Shown piece after piece: positions 49,612 through 57,409 of a stretch of DNA of 64,000 bases (position 1 is its first letter; every line of letters starts with the position of its first letter). A program made the position numbers and the translations under genes. Under the pieces are notes generated by a model, which saw only the letters and a program-made list of their open reading frames with translations, ran no database searches and was not told where the DNA came from. Source of the stretch: G963668605 sp963668605 (GTDB lineage Bacteria; Acidobacteriota; Terriglobia; Bryobacterales; Bryobacteraceae); the NCBI GenBank assembly GCA_963668605.1, contig OY764903.1, positions 744,001 through 808,000 on the forward strand, in the 5' to 3' direction.

Positions 49612-50144
49612 AAAGCGAGCGGGCGAGACTGGCGTGCATGCCCATAGTCGATGGAGGACTCGGCGTTCTTCCCGGCCGCATGCAGCTTCTGCCTCCGCGA
49701 AGCGCGCCGCGTACCCTGTCTCGATACGCTCCAAAGGACGGGCGATTGAGAGTAAAGGCGGAAACGCCCGTTCCCACGAAATTTCTTCTGCTCAAAAGGG
49801 TTTGTTCATTTTGACAATGTTCCTAAGCGCCGGTTCAATCCGTGGTCTGCGGCCTTGCCCCGAAGACCCGGTTGATATTGGTGAATCGGCGTGTGTCAAA
49901 GAGTTTGAGGCACATGTCTCGGCAAAATGAGACTGGCCCAATTGGGCAAAGTAGAAATGTCCTAATTCACTCTGAACGGCGTGGGCGTTATCGATTTCGA
50001 CTTGAGCCTGATCCGTGAAGGAGGCGGTGCTGAAGAACCCCCGGACATCCGGTACGGGAGCCGATTTGCCGGATTCCTGGGACATAAAAAGTTTGGTGGA
50101 GTTCCGGCACATTCGCATCGATACCTTGCTGTAACATTGGAAAC
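49612..50144. other. Non-coding region, possibly with the scar of a decayed insertion sequence
   Basis: No convincing gene is seen in this 530-base gap. About 49800-49960 it contains two imperfectly inverted segments (one around TTCATTTTGACAATGTTCC, the other around GGCACATGTCTCGG followed by AAAATGAGAC) and the palindrome GCCCAATTGGGC at 49936-49947. The layout recalls insertion-sequence ends, but no transposase remnant was recognised. The final 30 bases should hold the leader of the oxidoreductase gene. Confidence 0.3.
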
Positions 50145-51479
50145 ATGAAAGACATGAATCGACGCGGGTTTGTGATTAGTGGAGTCGGTACTGCCGTCGC
50201 GGCTTCGCGTCCGGCGTTCAGCCAGACTGCGGCTTCGAACGCGCGCGTCGTAGGCGCGAACGAGCGGGTCAGAGTCGGCCTCATCGGTTGCGGTGGACGT
50301 GGCTCGGCCGACTTGAAAACGTTTCTCGGAGTGCCGGGCACGGAATGCACAGCGCTCTGCGATCCCGACCAGGCACGAAGCGCCCGCGCGCTGAAGACGA
50401 TCGTTGAGCCGCTGTCACAACGGCCGGGCGTAGTGACCGGGGACTTCCGCCGGGTGCTGGAGTCCAAGGACGTAGACGCAGTGATCGTCGCTACGCCGGA
50501 CCACTGGCATGCCCTTGCCGCCACCCTGGCCTGCCAGGCGGGAAAAGACGTGTATCTCGAAAAACCTCTGTCGCTCACGATCGCCGAGGGACGCGCCGTG
50601 GTGTCCGCCGCGGAGCGTTACAACAGGATCGTGCAGGTCGGCAATCAGCGGCGCAGCGCACCCGATTATGCGGCCGTGAAGGAGTACATCGCCAGCGGCA
50701 AACTCGGCCGGATACGATTTGTTCGCGCCTGGGCCTACCTGGACTGGGTGCGATGGATCCCGCCCGTGGCGGATTCGAATCCGCCGGATTCAGTGGACTA
50801 CGACATGTGGCTGGGACCCGCGCCCAAACGCGCGTTCAACCAAAACCGGTTCCACTTCAATTGGCGCTGGTTCTGGAACTACGGCAACGGGCTCATCACC
50901 GATTGGGGCGCGCACATGATCGACCTGTCGCTCTGGACCATGGGCGTTGCTGATGCGCCGCTTTCCGCGGCCGCGATAGGCGGCAAACGCGGCGATCCAG
51001 GCGACGCGATGGAAACGCCGGACACTCTGCACACAATGTGGGAGTACCCGGGTTTTACGATGATCTGGGAACACGCCATCGGTATCGGGCGCGGTCCCGA
51101 AGCGTGCGAGCACGGCGTGGAAATCCACGGCAACGACGGCGTGCTCGTAATCGGCGCGTCGGGCTGGCGAGTGTATTCGGAAACTAGAAATCACGGCGCG
51201 GTCCACGCTACTGAAGCCGTTTCCGCCACACCGATCAAAGGGGCCGATATGACGGATCGGCATCATCAGAATTTCGTCGACTGTATCCGTTCGCGGCAGA
51301 AGCCGAATTCGCCCGTGGAAGCCGCGCATCGGGCTATGCTGGCCTGCCATCTGGGAAGCATTTCGTATCGTACCGGCCGGCAGGTGCGCTGGGACGCCGG
51401 GAAGGAAACCATCACTGGCGACGCCGAGGCGCAGCGATACCTGTCTCCCAACTACCGCGGTGACTGGAAGTTGGCGTGA
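50145..51479 (+). CDS. Gfo/Idh/MocA-family oxidoreductase with Tat signal
   Basis: A 444-residue NAD(P)-dependent sugar dehydrogenase-like protein. The twin-arginine signal is MNRRGFVISGVGTAVAAS. The Rossmann fold begins VRVGLIGCGGRGSADL; VDAVIVATPDHWHA and the hallmark EKP in DVYLEKPLSLT follow. The C-terminal domain contains HFNWRWFWNYGNGLITDWGAHMIDL, typical of the exported planctomycete/acidobacterial subgroup. Related proteins oxidise or epimerise sugars and inositols or remove glycosides via 3-keto intermediates. The substrate is not known. Confidence 0.93.
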   Translation: MKDMNRRGFVISGVGTAVAASRPAFSQTAASNARVVGANERVRVGLIGCGGRGSADLKTFLGVPGTECTALCDPDQARSARALKTIVEPLSQRPGVVTGDFRRVLESKDVDAVIVATPDHWHALAATLACQAGKDVYLEKPLSLTIAEGRAVVSAAERYNRIVQVGNQRRSAPDYAAVKEYIASGKLGRIRFVRAWAYLDWVRWIPPVADSNPPDSVDYDMWLGPAPKRAFNQNRFHFNWRWFWNYGNGLITDWGAHMIDLSLWTMGVADAPLSAAAIGGKRGDPGDAMETPDTLHTMWEYPGFTMIWEHAIGIGRGPEACEHGVEIHGNDGVLVIGASGWRVYSETRNHGAVHATEAVSATPIKGADMTDRHHQNFVDCIRSRQKPNSPVEAAHRAMLACHLGSISYRTGRQVRWDAGKETITGDAEAQRYLSPNYRGDWKLA

Positions 51480-51558
51480 ACGCGTAGATAATACTCACAT
51501 CGGAAGGGAAGGATGCCTTCACGCGCGCAAGGACTCGAACGCCGCGGTGGCCGGCCAG

Positions 51559-51783
51559 ATGAAAATCGATCAGGTCGCCATAGACGTGTACGAGCTTGAG
51601 CAGCACTACAAAATCGGTGGACAAACCGAAGTACCCAAACGAATGCCGGGGAAGGATTACTGCTTCGACGAAGCGCAGATCAACTCGTACGAAGCAAGCG
51701 TGAAGCCGGGCGGCGACATGCAGAAGCTGTATTTTTTGCGATGCGCAGCATGGCCTCCGGGCGAACCGCTCATATCAGGTTGA
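51559..51783 (+). CDS. Short unrecognised ORF, possibly a gene remnant
   Basis: A frame of 74 codons beginning MKIDQVAIDVYELEQHYK, with no clear ribosome-binding site and no recognised family. Its start resembles the opening of enolase-superfamily proteins (MKI.dV...v.), but nothing further supports that. It overlaps the end of the convergent Cache-protein gene by 9 bases. It may be a truncated remnant or not a gene. Confidence 0.25.
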   Translation: MKIDQVAIDVYELEQHYKIGGQTEVPKRMPGKDYCFDEAQINSYEASVKPGGDMQKLYFLRCAAWPPGEPLISG

Positions 51784-53001
51784 GCGCTTCGCCTCGTTAG
51801 CGTAATCGCTCGCAGATCCACCGTCACCACGCGCAGCATTGCCGGTCTGTTCGCTTGTGGTCGCAGGTGATTCCGTTCTTCCGGCAGGCGTCCGGGGCCG
51901 CAATTCTCCAATATCTGTGAATACCTGCCTGCGATGTAGCGAAAAATAGACTGCAAGAAAGATCACAGCAACCAGACCAACCAGCGACATCATGGCGAAG
52001 AGACGATCGACAGTACGCACGGCAGCGAACGCATCGTCCGTGTCCTGACAAACCAGAATCATCCATCCGAGATTCTGGAAGTTGCGCTTCAAACCGGTGT
52101 CCGCAAAGCCGATCACAGCGGACCTTCCGCCGGGGACGCCAGCGACCACGTACCCGGTCTCCCGCCCTTGCAGCGTGCCCAAGGCATCGTGCACTGCCAC
52201 AAATTCAGGAGCCTTGAGCTTCATGGCCAGATTTGCTTGCGGTGCACTGATTACGGTTCCGTCATCTTTGACCAGCATGGTCCGGCCAGTCGGTCCGAGA
52301 CCAGTCCGATGGACAATCGGGAACAGGGTCGTCACGTCTACCAAGGCATCGATCGTTCCGATGAACAGGTTGGAATTAGCGTCGATCACGGGGACACCCA
52401 CCCCGATGTAGTTCGCCTTCGTGGCCTCATCGTAAAGGATGTCGGTCAGGCTGATGGCGCCTCGTCCCTGAGCGTAAATGTTCTTCCAGTAATCTTCGTC
52501 TGCCTGGTAATAATCCAGGGTTTTGTGGGATGCGGCCACCACGGCGCCCTTGGCGTCCGTCACGGTGACTCGAAGGATTCTGGGGTCCAGTTCGTGATGG
52601 CGGCGCAGAGAGCGGGAAGCGGCGGAAGATAGGATCTGTTTGACGATTGGATCCGAAGCGGGCGTGTTCCAGGCCTTGTCGATCTTTTCGATTTTGGCTG
52701 CAATCGTAGCGTCGGGCAACCCTTCGTATGAGCGGTCACCGGCCGTCACCGCCTCCAAAATGACCGGATCGGCCGTGATCATCGCTACTTCAACGACCCG
52801 GTCCTGAATGAACTGGGACGTTGCGGCGGCTGTGCTCTCGGCGATCATTTTAAACTGGTTCCCAACGCTCCTTTCCAACGACTTATGGCTTTGAGTGAGG
52901 CTGTACAGACCCGCCAGGCAAACCGGGACTGCCGTCAGCAGCAGCCCGACGAGTAGTTTTTCGGTTGAAACTCGAATCTCGAACCTTTCTCTTATGGGCA
53001 T
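51775..53001 (-). CDS. Membrane sensor with periplasmic Cache-type domain and no output domain
   Basis: A 408-residue protein from the ATG at 53001, with AAAGGAG upstream. A membrane helix at about 15-35 (LLVGLLLTAVPVCLAGLYSL) and a second near 335-358 (MMSLVGLVAVIFLAVYFSL) enclose a large periplasmic region with double-Cache character (ILRVTVTDAKGAVVAASHKTLDYYQADEDYW, PTGRTMLVKDDGTVISAP, RETGYVVAG). The cytoplasmic tail is only about 50 residues, Ser/Thr/Ala-rich and disordered; I see no HAMP, kinase, GGDEF or chemotaxis signalling part. It may signal through a partner, or be a truncated receptor. Confidence 0.8.
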   Translation of the reverse strand: MPIRERFEIRVSTEKLLVGLLLTAVPVCLAGLYSLTQSHKSLERSVGNQFKMIAESTAAATSQFIQDRVVEVAMITADPVILEAVTAGDRSYEGLPDATIAAKIEKIDKAWNTPASDPIVKQILSSAASRSLRRHHELDPRILRVTVTDAKGAVVAASHKTLDYYQADEDYWKNIYAQGRGAISLTDILYDEATKANYIGVGVPVIDANSNLFIGTIDALVDVTTLFPIVHRTGLGPTGRTMLVKDDGTVISAPQANLAMKLKAPEFVAVHDALGTLQGRETGYVVAGVPGGRSAVIGFADTGLKRNFQNLGWMILVCQDTDDAFAAVRTVDRLFAMMSLVGLVAVIFLAVYFSLHRRQVFTDIGELRPRTPAGRTESPATTSEQTGNAARGDGGSASDYANEAKRST

Positions 53002-53156
53002 CACGAAGCTCCTTTGTTTGGCCCTCCCTCTTTTTTGACCTGCATCGCCGGTTGCCCTCGCGCCCAGATTCCCCACGCGTCCCGTGTTCCTGGACGCTCC
53101 GAGATCTCTGCCGCGCCGCAGAGTGATCGCGAGGCAGGCCTGCACATCAGAAACCG

Positions 53157-53663
53157 CTACAGCTTCTCGTACACTTCCGTCCAAGTAACTTCACGGTCCG
53201 GAGCTTTCAGACGCAACTGCTGCGTGAGCGTCTTACCGTTCCGCGACAAACTTCTTGTGGTGGTCTCCACCCACCCCCCGTCACTGGTCTTGAACGTGGC
53301 CGTCAAGGTGTTCGAGCCCGCCCATTTCAAGGCGACCTTGCCTTCCCCGTATTCTCTTGTGGCCGGATGCTCCTTGCCGTCAACAAAACCGCTGAACTCA
53401 AAGTTTCGTAGTTCGCCGTCGGCGTCGACCAAACTCCCGGAGTAGCTGAATGCTGCTTGCTTGTGCTCAATAGTGACGATGACGCTGATTGGTTTTCGCA
53501 AGCCTCGCCAACTGGATTTTTCCCGGTTCAGTCTCCAGGTTCCGGAGAAATTCGTTTGGCCGGCATTGGACTGCTGACTCGTGTCGGCGCCAGGCATTGG
53601 GGCCAGAATCGTTACCAACGTAGAAGCTAGCAGGAGGGTGATTCGTCGAGAACAGGAAGTCAT
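53157..53663 (-). CDS. Small secreted protein of unknown function
   Basis: A 168-residue protein from the ATG at 53663, which follows AGAGGAGG. The signal peptide is RRITLLLASTLVTILAPMPGAD. The mature part is beta-rich: NFSGTWRLNREKSSW, PISVIVTIEHKQAAFSYSGS, EHPATREYGEGKVALKWAGSNTLTATFKTSDGGW, LTQQLRLKAPDREVTWTEVYEKL. This is a common acidobacterial 'sgtW.ln...S' type of extracellular protein without assigned function. A near-consensus promoter lies 75-100 bases upstream. Confidence 0.75.
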   Translation of the reverse strand: MTSCSRRITLLLASTLVTILAPMPGADTSQQSNAGQTNFSGTWRLNREKSSWRGLRKPISVIVTIEHKQAAFSYSGSLVDADGELRNFEFSGFVDGKEHPATREYGEGKVALKWAGSNTLTATFKTSDGGWVETTTRSLSRNGKTLTQQLRLKAPDREVTWTEVYEKL

Positions 53664-53736
53664 ATCTCTACCTCCTCTGGAGAGGCGACAAACCACCGTA
53701 CCTGTCGTTCGGCAGATACGAGTCGTCTCCACCCCA

Positions 53737-53764
53737 AATATAGGCGCAATAATCGCCATGTCAA
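53737..53764 (-). promoter_or_regulatory. Sigma-70-type promoter, module copy 1
   Basis: On the minus strand TTGACA (53764-53759) and TATATT (53742-53737) are 16 bases apart. The spacer contains an inverted GGCG/CGCC pair. It is positioned for the small secreted protein starting at 53663. The whole 42-base neighbourhood (53726-53768) is repeated with about four differences at 55427-55469. Confidence 0.7.
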
Positions 53765-53886
53765 GGGGATCTCAACGCTTTGTCGTCCCCCAGTTTCGGG
53801 ACGCTGGAGCGGAGGAGAAGACCTTTGAACAGTTCCATCGTCGCTCAGTGGGTTCTGTCCCGCAAAGCCCGGTCCCCAAGTGACCG

Positions 53887-55200
53887 CTATACCTCGGACA
53901 CCGCCGTTTGGCCCGTCCGATTCTGCAACGGCACAAAGTGACGGAGGCCGTGGCCAGTGTAAACCTGCCGCGGCCGGGCGATTTTTTGCTCCGGATCCTC
54001 CAGCATCTCCTGCCACTGCGCCAGCCAGCCCACCGTGCGAGGGATCGCGAAGAGCACCGTGAACATCTCCGGTTTGAATCCCATCGCCTGGTAAATGATC
54101 CCGGAGTAGAAGTCCACGTTTGGATAGAGCTTCCGCGTGATGAAATACTCGTCTTGGAGGGCAACGCGCTCCAACGCGAGCGCTATCTCCAGCTTCGGAT
54201 TGGCGCCCGTGATCTCAAATACCCGGTCGGCCGCCCACTTGATAATACGGGCGCGGGGATCGTAGTTCTTGTAGATCCGGTGCCCGAAACCCATCAATTT
54301 GTTGTGGCCGGCTTTCACCTGCGCGACGTAAGCCGGGACATTTTCTTTCGACCCGATTTCATCGAGCATCTTCAGGACTTCTTCGTTGGCTCCTCCGTGC
54401 AGCGGACCGGACAGAGCTGCCGCGGCCGCGGCTGTCGCAGCGTAAGGATCGGCGTAAGAACTCCCGACGCTGCGCATCACATTGGCGCTGCAGTTCTGCT
54501 CGTGGTCAGCATGCAAAATGAACAAGATGTCGAGCGCCTGCGCCATAATCGGATTAGCGTGGTACTTCGGTTCTACCATCCGCCATAGCATGTTCATGAG
54601 ATTCTCGGTGTAGCTGAGATCGTTGTCGGGATAGACGTAGGGGAAGCCGAGGCTGTGGCGATAGCAGTAAGCCGCGATCGTCGGCATCTTTCCGAGCAGC
54701 CGCGCGATCTCCAGCTTCCGGGTCTTTGGATCATGAATCCTGCGGGCCTCCGGGTAAACCGTGGATAGGGCAGCAATCGTACTAATGAGCATCGCCATCG
54801 GATGCGCATCGTAACGAAAACCCTCGAGGAACTTCTTTGTAGTCTCGTGAATCATCGTGTGATGCTTCACCAAATCTACCCATTCGTTCAATTGCTGTCC
54901 GGTTGGCAGGTCTCCGTTCAGAAGGAGGTAGGCCACTTCGAGAAAGCTACTCTTTTCCGCCAGCTCCTCGATGGGGTAGCCTCGGTACTGCAAAATGCCT
55001 TTGTCTCCGTCGATGAACGTGATTTTGCTCTGGCACGATGCCGTGTTCATGAACGCAGGGTCGTACCCCATCACACCGAAATCTTCGGAGTCCTTCTTGA
55101 TTTGACGGAGGTCCATTGTTCGGATATTCCCTTTGTCCAAAGGGATCGTATAGGTCTTGTTGGTACGGTTGTCAGTAATGGTCAGTGTCTCTTTGTCCAT
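53887..55200 (-). CDS. gltA: Citrate synthase
   Basis: A 437-residue citrate synthase, which condenses oxaloacetate and acetyl-CoA at the entry of the TCA cycle. An N-terminal beta-rich extension (ETLTITDNRTNKTYTIPLDKG) marks the hexameric type II form of Gram-negative bacteria. Active-site histidines lie in LHADHEQNCS, SGPLHGGANEEVL and MGFGHRIYKNYDPRA, and the catalytic aspartate in KLYPNVDFYSGI. A strong promoter module lies about 240 bases upstream at 55438-55465, giving a long leader. The start follows GAGGAG. Confidence 0.97.
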   Translation of the reverse strand: MDKETLTITDNRTNKTYTIPLDKGNIRTMDLRQIKKDSEDFGVMGYDPAFMNTASCQSKITFIDGDKGILQYRGYPIEELAEKSSFLEVAYLLLNGDLPTGQQLNEWVDLVKHHTMIHETTKKFLEGFRYDAHPMAMLISTIAALSTVYPEARRIHDPKTRKLEIARLLGKMPTIAAYCYRHSLGFPYVYPDNDLSYTENLMNMLWRMVEPKYHANPIMAQALDILFILHADHEQNCSANVMRSVGSSYADPYAATAAAAAALSGPLHGGANEEVLKMLDEIGSKENVPAYVAQVKAGHNKLMGFGHRIYKNYDPRARIIKWAADRVFEITGANPKLEIALALERVALQDEYFITRKLYPNVDFYSGIIYQAMGFKPEMFTVLFAIPRTVGWLAQWQEMLEDPEQKIARPRQVYTGHGLRHFVPLQNRTGQTAVSEV

Positions 55201-55437
55201 AGTTTCAACTCCTCTTACTCAGATTCAGGAATCGGTTACGAGAGAGGTCACATCTTCCTGTCACCCGGACACGTACGAGTTTTCCGTCTTGATCGAACGG
55301 TTCGCGCCGCGAATGACCTCCGGTGGCATCACGTGGCTCGACTCGCGATCATTCAGCGGGAGATTTCGGTTCCGTCAGCATGCCGGCGTTCCTGCAACGG
55401 CTCCCTCATTCGTCCGGAAAAGCTCATCTGCACCCTA

Positions 55438-55465
55438 AATATAGGCGCAATACTCGCCATGTCAA
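55438..55465 (-). promoter_or_regulatory. Sigma-70-type promoter, module copy 2, facing citrate synthase
   Basis: TTGACA (55465-55460) and TATATT (55443-55438) on the minus strand are spaced 16 bases, with the same spacer sequence as copy 1 except one base. The -35 hexamer overlaps the outer end of a perfect 69-base palindrome. The expected transcript has a leader of about 230 bases before gltA. Confidence 0.7.
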
Positions 55466-55529
55466 GGGTCTTTTGCCCGAACCGGCCTCCCGGAAGTGGA
55501 GAGGCCGGTTCGGGCAAAAGACCCTTGAC
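55461..55529. repeat. Perfect palindrome, 29-bp arms with 11-bp loop
   Basis: The left arm starts GTCAAGGGTCTTTTGCCCGA and ends ACCGGCCTC; the right arm is its exact complement, and the loop is CCGGAAGTGGA. Each end carries TTGAC pointing outward: toward citrate synthase on the left and toward the binding-protein gene on the right. The size and perfection are well beyond an ordinary terminator. Confidence 0.9.
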
Positions 55530-55553
55530 TAGCATGATCTGCGGCGGTACGGT
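55525..55553 (+). promoter_or_regulatory. Possible outward promoter from the palindrome toward the binding-protein gene
   Basis: TTGACT (55525-55530) is followed after 17 bases by TACGGT (55548-55553), a poor -10 match. It lies about 35 bases before the start codon at 55587. It is listed because of its symmetry with the strong promoter at the other end of the palindrome. Confidence 0.3.
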
Positions 55554-55586
55554 CAGTCCAAGAGCTGCTGCTCTTAGGAGGCTGTT

Positions 55587-56585
55587 ATGAACAGCGCGAT
55601 AGCGTTGGTCAGTTCCTCCGTCCTCGTGGCCTCGGCACTCCCACTTCTGAATTGTGCGAGACCCCAGCACGCGGCGGATGAAACCTATGTTCTGATCGTA
55701 GCTAACGTCAAGATTCCTTACTGGCAGGCTGCCGCCGCCGGACTGAAGCAGGCTGCCGGTCAGCTCCACGTGAGGTCGGAGGTTGTTGGCCCAGATACTT
55801 ACAACCCTGAGGCTCAAAAGCGTGAGTTTCAGAAAGTGCTGAGCGGGAAACCAGCCGGCATTATGGTGTCCGCTGCCGATCCATTGCTGTTAAAACCGGA
55901 GATTGACGCCGCTGTTGCGAGAGGGATTCCGGTTATTACGATTGACTCCGATGCGTTGGGGAGTAAGCGACTTCTCTTTATTGGGACGAACAACTACGAG
56001 GCCGGCAGGTTAGGGGGTCAGATCGCTGCTGAGCAGTTGAAGGGCAGCGGCAATGTGGTTGTTTTCACGATGCCGGAGCAGATGAACCTGCGGGATCGAC
56101 TTCTGGGCTACGAGTCCATGTTTAGCGGTCACCCTGGGATCAAGATTGTTCAGGTGATCGATATCAAGGGAGATCCGCGCGTCGCCTTCGACAAGACAAC
56201 GGAGATCATTCAGCAAAAGAAGCCTAAGGTAGATGCGTTTGTTTGCATGGAGGCGCTGGCCTGTGCCGAAGTCGCCGAAGCTCTGAGCCGTAATCAGATC
56301 AAAGACAAGATCGTGGTGGCAATGGACACGGACCCGCGCACACTGGAATGGATCACGAAAGGGGCTATCGCCGCCACGGTTGCGCAGAGGCCGTTCACCA
56401 TGGCGGCGTTCGGATTGAGGATTCTCGATAGTCTGCACCACAATAAACTGCCGTCGCTGGAAGTCAATTTGGGACGGGAAACCAGATCACCACTGCCGAA
56501 GTTCATCGACACTGGCACGATAGTCGTCGACAAGGGAAACGTCGACGAATTCGCGCGGCAGGCGCAGGACTCGAAAACTCAGTGA
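55587..56585 (+). CDS. Sugar-type ABC transporter substrate-binding protein (Peripla_BP_4 fold)
   Basis: A 332-residue periplasmic binding protein. The N-terminal segment MNSAIALVSSSVLVASALPLLNCARP has a possible but atypical lipobox ending in Cys. The two-lobed type I fold shows YVLIVANVKIPYWQAAAAGLKQAA, GIMVSAADPLLLKPEIDAAVARGIPVITIDSDA, FIGTNNYEAGRLGGQIAAEQL, AFVCMEALACAEVAEALSRN and VVAMDTDPRTLEWI. Relatives bind ribose, other sugars or autoinducers. No permease or ATPase is adjacent, so it may serve a distant transporter or a sensor. An AGGAGG lies six bases before the start. Confidence 0.88.
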   Translation: MNSAIALVSSSVLVASALPLLNCARPQHAADETYVLIVANVKIPYWQAAAAGLKQAAGQLHVRSEVVGPDTYNPEAQKREFQKVLSGKPAGIMVSAADPLLLKPEIDAAVARGIPVITIDSDALGSKRLLFIGTNNYEAGRLGGQIAAEQLKGSGNVVVFTMPEQMNLRDRLLGYESMFSGHPGIKIVQVIDIKGDPRVAFDKTTEIIQQKKPKVDAFVCMEALACAEVAEALSRNQIKDKIVVAMDTDPRTLEWITKGAIAATVAQRPFTMAAFGLRILDSLHHNKLPSLEVNLGRETRSPLPKFIDTGTIVVDKGNVDEFARQAQDSKTQ

Positions 56586-56981
56586 ATGGACGGTGCTCTC
56601 ACTGAGAGCTCGTTTGGGAAAGAAGTATGCGTGTAGGATCACTCCACCGTTTCGCAATGAAACTCGAGTGGAGGACGGATCGAGAAACCGGAGCGGAACA
56701 CTCTCCAGCGCTACGTCTTGAGAGGTCGTGCTGCCCTTCTTGCCGTGGGGAGGCTAAGTCTAGGCGGTGATATGTGTCATCTCAGATAACCTGCGGATAG
56801 CCATTTCTACCTCTTTCCCTCTGCAAGAGTTCCTTGCGTGGCGAAATCACCTTCCGATAACTCTCTGTAACGTGCGGTCCTGCGTGTCGCTCAACGTCTG
56901 GATGAGCATGAACTCATTCGTGTCGTGGAATCTGCGAGTTGCGACAAGACGAACCGGTCGTGTGTAGCATCCAAAACACTA

Positions 56982-57009
56982 TTGACAGCAGACGGAGTAA
57001 GAGTAATAT
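56982..57009 (+). promoter_or_regulatory. Strong sigma-70-type promoter
   Basis: TTGACA (56982-56987) and TAATAT (57004-57009) are separated by 16 bases on the plus strand. The likely start point is near 57016, about 390 bases before the TonB receptor gene. Confidence 0.65.
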
Positions 57010-57012
57010 GGA

Positions 57013-57038
57013 GTTGGAATCCAACTGTAATGGATTCC
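57013..57038. promoter_or_regulatory. Operator-like overlapping palindromes at the transcription start
   Basis: GTTGGAATCCAAC (57013-57025) is a near-perfect palindrome. It overlaps a second, perfect inverted repeat GGAATCCA/TGGATTCC with a seven-base spacer (57016-57038). Position just downstream of the -10 box suits a repressor site. Confidence 0.5.
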
Positions 57039-57409
57039 GATGAGGCGCTGATTTGAGCGCCGAGGAGGTGACTATAGACCCGTACAAGAGTGAGGGGCGG
57101 GCGTACCTACTCGTGGGACCGGCTGTGAGAAGATTGCGGACTGCCTGAAAACTGGCGCTTGAGATGCGCCGCGCTTCTGCGCAAAACGAAGGCGAGAACG
57201 TGAACTTTGGGTTTCATGAGCATCGGGAGGCCCGCTCCTTTTGAGTCTGTTCCGCATATCAGCACGCAACGATTTGAGTTGTTCTCCGCAGATGCAATGC
57301 TCGTCGCTATACGGCGAGTGTCTCGTTTATACTCTCCTTCCTGTATTGACTCCAAGACGTCGACTGGCCAAGAATCCTTGTATTAGGCTTTACAGAACGG
57401 AAATCCTGA

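Larger units (their letters stand above)
56586..57409. other. Long non-coding region upstream of the TonB receptor
   Basis: Over 800 bases with no supported gene. Small hairpins occur at 56594-56608 (GCTCTC/GAGAGC) and 56642-56672 (CTCCAC/GTGGAG). From about 57000 it contains a strong promoter, an operator-like palindrome and then some 390 bases of leader before the receptor. A 26-codon frame from GTG at 57068 lacks a properly spaced ribosome-binding site. Confidence 0.5.

Noticed and set aside
49792..50118. Minus-strand frame of 108 codons before the Gfo/Idh/MocA gene
   Set aside because: No family resemblance, no ribosome-binding site, and it covers the possible insertion-sequence scar and palindrome.
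53664..53759. Upstream extension of the secreted-protein gene to 53759
   Set aside because: The extra residues are a translation of the promoter module; the ATG at 53663 has a strong ribosome-binding site and begins a signal peptide.
55353..55817. Minus-strand open frame of 154 codons across the 69-base palindrome
   Set aside because: Its sequence is largely the translated palindrome and promoter, which is better explained as regulatory or repeat DNA; no ribosome-binding site.
57068..57148. A 26-codon leader peptide starting at GTG
   Set aside because: The AGGAGG directly abuts the GTG with no spacing, and the peptide has no regulatory codon pattern.
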